Of a stretch of 64,000 nt of DNA, positions 60,214-64,000 are shown one piece after another. The DNA comes from Epithemia pelagica. Taxonomy: Eukaryota; Bacillariophyta; Bacillariophyceae; Surirellales; Surirellaceae. Both the position numbers and the translations under genes were made by a program. The stretch spans positions 3,286,001 to 3,350,000 of the forward strand of contig OX337233.1 in the NCBI GenBank assembly GCA_946965045.2, written 5' to 3'. The notes under the pieces are model-generated. The model had not been told where the DNA came from. It saw nothing but the letters and a program-made list of their open reading frames with translations, and did no database searches. Numbering within the stretch: position 1 is the stretch's first letter; each line of letters starts with the position of its first letter.

Positions 60214-61251
60214 CGTGTCGTAGCAGTAGTATATATATGTATATGGATTATGGAGAGAACCGGGAACGGAACGAATCCACCGTAGTTTTGGGTAGTGTTG
60301 ACACTCCAAGCAAGAATGGCCTGATGATTGAATTCTACTTTTTGTGGTCTTGTTGAATCAAATCAATAAGGTTACGCACGAAAGGTTGAGACCATGCACA
60401 ATCCAAGACAGAGCGATGGAATAGGACCAGAGAAAGCAACTGTAGATTCACACAAGAACTACGGATGGGAATGGATGGAAGAAAAGGAGGACCACACCTC
60501 CACCAATACCATTGCGGGGGTTCTGGAAGAAGAAGAAGACAAAGATGGGGATTTATTGTTGTGTGTTGCGATCCAAACGGGCGGCGCGGTTGTTGTTGTG
60601 TGTGAGATCTTCGTTCTGCGCGGTGGATTTTGAAAATTTTTACTCTTGGTGCCGCATTGGCCCGATCCGTCATACTTAATCAACAGCCTTTTGCACGCCC
60701 TGCGTGGTCGGAGAGTACGCACCCGTCTCGCCAAACTTCGGCGGCTGGAATGACGCCAAGCGTGCACAGCCATATCCCGGCGATGATGTCGACCGACTGA
60801 CTGGCGCGCTTGTCCGCCCTAACGGGAATTGTCTGTCCGCACGATGGACAACATCCCCCAAGATTTCTTTTGCGCGACCGAAGAACTTCTTGTGATCCGC
60901 GACCAAATAAGACGCCGTTCCTCAAAACGCGACTGGAACCGGATGGAGGGACTGTCGCACAACACACACGGGCCATAGCTATGTCTTTGGTGATGTAAGG
61001 CGCAACGATATGCCGTTGGCATGTCTCCCTACAACAACATAGCGTACGAGACAATTGTTGGCACAAACGCCACGCAACCACATAAAAGTTTTCTCAAACG
61101 AGACGACAGATTCTGAAGCAAAAATCTCAACAACCTCAAATACACACCACAACATCCGGCCGTCACACCCTCAGCCACAACACTTGTTTGCTGTTGTTGT
61201 CACACCACTCTATCATCATCACACCACAAGAATCCACAACCATATTAGACC
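60214..61251. other. Intergenic with a G/C-rich patch
   Basis: 60676-60906 is richer in G/C than its surroundings and is open in several frames on both strands. The minus-strand frame ends QPPKFGETGAYSPTTQGVQK and looks most protein-like, but no start, splice site or family supports it. Confidence 0.35.
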
Positions 61252-62312
61252 ATGTCCAAAAACTTGAATGAGTTTCAAAATGCCACTGTCGGAATGGCGG
61301 TGGGCTGCATTGAGGTACGCCCCATGGCGGTTTTGGTTGGTCGTCGAACAAAATGTGTGGTCGACGGACAGTGTGCCCTTGTGCACAGTCATTCCTTCTC
61401 GTTGCTGACACTCGTTCCTTTGCTGTTTGATGCATGATTCTTGTTGTTCCATTGCCAAATCACTACTACTTCAAATACTACTACCTACCCCTTTGTCTAC
61501 AGGTATGCTCGTTGCAACCACTCAACTACGCAAAGAATATGACGCAGATCAATCATCCCATTTCCTTGAACCCAATGGTCATGTACCGAGGCGTGGCCGC
61601 TAATGCCCTCAACATGGGCTCTTGTACCATGATTCAGTTTACGGTGGGAGGATATTTGCGAAAGCTCACCTTGGGTGAAAATCGCGATCGAATCTTGTCG
61701 CTCAAGGAAGAAATGCTCTGTGGTTTGGGTGCCGGTACCGCCAGTGCCTTTTTGGGATCTCCTCTCGAACTCGTCATGGTCCAACAACAGAAAAAGGGCA
61801 CGTCGGTGGCTCAAACCATGTCCAATATCCTGGAAAACCCCGCCAACATTGGTCGTGGTTGGATTGGCTGTGCCGTCCGCGAAGCCTTGTGGACCTGTGG
61901 TTTCTTGTCCATTCCGCCCGTGGTGCGACGAGAAATTCAAAAGGAATGGCCCGAGTATTTTCCCACCAACGATCATGCCCGAATTCCGGCCGCCTTGCTC
62001 GGGGCCCTCTTTGCCTGTTATTTGACGCATCCCTTTGATACCATCAAAACTTGTATGCAAGGCGATATCGAACGAAAAACGTATGGAACGCTGACCCAAA
62101 CGGCGCGTACGATTTGGGGTCAACATGGACTGGCCGGCTTTTATCGTGGATCCACCTTTCGGTATGCTCGTCAAGTATGTGCCGTCTTTATCATGGATCT
62201 CATGCAAGAAAAAGTCGGACAATTGCTCTACCCCCGCGCCTTTTCGCCCATGGACGACGAGGAAGAGGAGGAAGCCTATACCAACCAACGACGCTATCCG
62301 ACACACATGTAA
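61252..62312 (+). CDS. Mitochondrial carrier family (SLC25) protein, two exons (290 aa)
   Basis: Exon 1 61252-61314, intron 61315-61502 (188 nt, GTACGC...TCTACAG, phase 0), exon 2 61503-62312. An inner-membrane metabolite carrier of three repeats. Repeat signatures are partly conserved: QPLNYAKN in the first, SPLELVMVQQ in the second and a canonical HPFDTIKTCMQGD in the third, with GLAGFYRGSTFRYARQ as the matching second half. The length (290) is normal. The weak first two signatures suggest a divergent subfamily; substrate unknown. The C-terminal acidic tail (DDEEEEEAY) is an addition. TIM9, elsewhere in the window, serves import of this class. Confidence 0.86.
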
Positions 62313-62749
62313 TGACGGATTGGAACCACAACGACGAGTCGACTAGTGGGTGGGTGTGTAGCTTGTGGCGCGATCGACACACGGTTCCTACCAACCAAAA
62401 CGATGTAGTAGGACTCTAGTACGCCAATTTATTTCGTAGTCAAGAAGCATTCAAGAGTATTGGTTTGTCTCTAGAAGAAGAAAAGAGGTGTGGATCCCTA
62501 CCTAGAGTTGCCTTTCGTCAGCCATTCCAAGAAGAGATCGAGATCACCGCATAGTTCGTATCCTGCCGGTCGTCGGAAGGTCCTCATTTTTTACACGCAT
62601 CTTGTGCGACTGAACTCGCACGCACACGCACGAAGGTGCACAAACGAGAACTGCAACTCCTGCCAACAACTTGGACAGACGACGTGTCCTTCGTCGTTCG
62701 GGACTTTCGACTTTCGACAGCGTGTCCATGGTGTGGATTGGGTGGATCA

Positions 62750-62782
<33 letters not shown>

Positions 62783-63107
62783 TCCATGATGTCACATGGA
62801 TGAAGAAGGAAGAAGAAGGTATCTTTTGAGAGAGAGACCATGTGAGCATATGAGAGACACATCTCAATCCGACACCCACATGACCTCTAGTAGACAATTC
62901 TCCAAACACAGATATCATGTCCTTCATATTTTTTCATGGTATTGAAACAGGAGCAGGATGGCAACCTCAAGACCCTGTCCTTTCTACCCTCTCTCTCTTT
63001 CTCGCACAAGACGAGAGAGGCACCTACGATGATGATGTGACTGATTGACAAAAGAAACTATGAATCCACTTTACTACGGACACGTGAACCTATGACAAGA
63101 GTGCTAC
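62313..63107. other. Intergenic between convergent genes
   Basis: No supported gene. Contains the CTG tract at 62751. Confidence 0.4.
62751..62780. repeat. (CTG)10 microsatellite
   Basis: Ten uninterrupted CTG units in intergenic sequence. Confidence 0.9.
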
Positions 63108-64000
63108 CTATACCATTTCCCCTCCAATGGTTGTCTCCTGACTGTGCACTTCCATGACAGATTCGGAGATGGGTTGCAACTCGTGGCATGCCGTGTCCGT
63201 ATCGACCCCAAAACCAGCATGACCCGGTTCGTTCTGGTCCTCCAAGTCTTCTTCTTCTCCTCCTACTGTTGCGGATTTGTCTGGCTCCTCCTCCTCCTTG
63301 TTGTTGTCGTCGTCGCTGGCAGCACCATGGAGTTTGAGGGCCGTCTCGTGAAATTCTTGAATCAAGTGCCGTCCCTGTGCAGCCCATTCGCGTTGATTGC
63401 GCACGGCGTACTGATAGTATTCGTCACTGGAGACACCAAAGACACCACACTCTCTCAAATTGTGCGCCAAGGGAAGAATATAAGATTCAAAAAAGTTCAA
63501 TTCGGCCTGGTACCAATACTCGGAGGGATTTGGTTGTTGTCGTCCCTCGGAATATGCTCGATAGACTTCGCAATAGAGACGTTGATTCCATTTTTGATAC
63601 ATTTGAAAATGTTGCATGGTATGCGCCACATCGGATGCCTGCATCAAGTGTTCCAACACAATCGTGGCTCGACGACCATGGTTGGCTGCTGTGGGGGCGG
63701 ATTCTGCAAAGGCACGGGTCCAACGCTGCTTCCGAGCGGCTCCCAACTCGGGGTCCAGAATCTAGGAAAATACAACGACAAGGAAAACAAGAAGGAACAC
63801 AAGAAACGCGCGTCAGCAATTGTCGTTTCCAACACAAGACACGAACAGACTCTTGTTGTTGTGGTTCGTTTCGTCTTACATCTGTCGCCAGGACCAATTG
63901 GACCAAGAGTTGACGAAACCGTTTGGCTTCGGCCGGGGTGGTATAAATGGCACGTCGCAAGGCATGGTACTCGTCTTGCAGGAGGATGGACCAGGCCAGG
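63108..64000 (-). CDS. 3'5'-cyclic nucleotide phosphodiesterase, C-terminal part (incomplete)
   Basis: Last two exons: 63880-64000 (continues beyond the window) and 63108-63761; intron 63762-63879 (118 nt, GTAAGA...TCCTAG, phase 0). The spliced text (RFRQLLVQLVLATD, then VLEHLMQASDVAHTMQHF, WNQRLYCEVYRAY and FFESYILPLAHNL) follows the end of the class I PDE catalytic domain, where ASD carries the last metal-linked Asp and LATD is the conserved helix before it. The N-terminal metal-binding HD motif lies outside the window. A disordered acidic tail of about 85 residues follows the domain. In algae such enzymes are often joined to cyclase or membrane domains; that cannot be seen here. Confidence 0.78.

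Overview
The window is nuclear DNA of a photosynthetic stramenopile, most likely a diatom. The grounds are: short spliceosomal introns (about 77-295 nt, mostly GTA/GTACGT...YAG), compact genes on both strands, a Copia-type retrotransposon without zinc fingers, and typical eukaryotic housekeeping genes (RPS5, TIM9, NMD3, RPA1, RNase H2C, HisA). I infer the group from gene content; no rRNA or organelle marker is present, so the species is not determined.

Left part (1-18.5 kb), accessory and unstable. An acidic ORF with an in-frame TGA converges on a RecQ-like helicase gene. That gene is cut in two by a complete 8,320-bp Ty1/Copia retrotransposon (1791-10110) with 758-bp LTRs that look identical and a 5-bp target duplication (ACTGC). 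The element has an extra ORF before gag-pol and a primer-binding site that looks complementary to the anticodon arm of tRNA-Asn. Next come two tandem Crinkler-like (CRN) genes with nearly identical kinase-like C-terminal regions but different N-terminal modules. They are separated by about 2.7 kb of degraded sequence that holds a Kelch fragment.

Middle (18.9-45 kb), mostly conserved housekeeping genes: HMG-box protein, HisA, NMN/NaMN adenylyltransferase-like protein, CDF zinc transporter, TIM9 and RPS5 (divergent pair), class V aminotransferase (probably photorespiratory, with CRE-like sites upstream), acetyl-CoA transporter, a CxxC protein, RPA1, RNase H2C, tRNA-Gly(GCC), a Kelch protein, NMD3 and a three-exon cyclophilin.

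Right part (46-64 kb): FkbM methyltransferase, a TIR element of about 856 bp lying between direct repeats, a basic protein with an in-frame TAA followed by a long open continuation, a secreted GH18-like protein, a LURP-one pseudogene with three lesions, an FAD monooxygenase fused to ankyrin-like repeats, two small membrane proteins, a degenerate class II tRNA-like sequence, a mitochondrial carrier and the 3' end of a cyclic-nucleotide phosphodiesterase that runs off the window.

There is no operon-like arrangement. Links between genes are general ones (genome maintenance: RPA1 and RNase H2C; ribosome: RPS5 and NMD3; mitochondrion: TIM9 and SLC25). The most interesting parts are the fresh retrotransposon insertion with its unusual primer site, and the header-swapped CRN pair.
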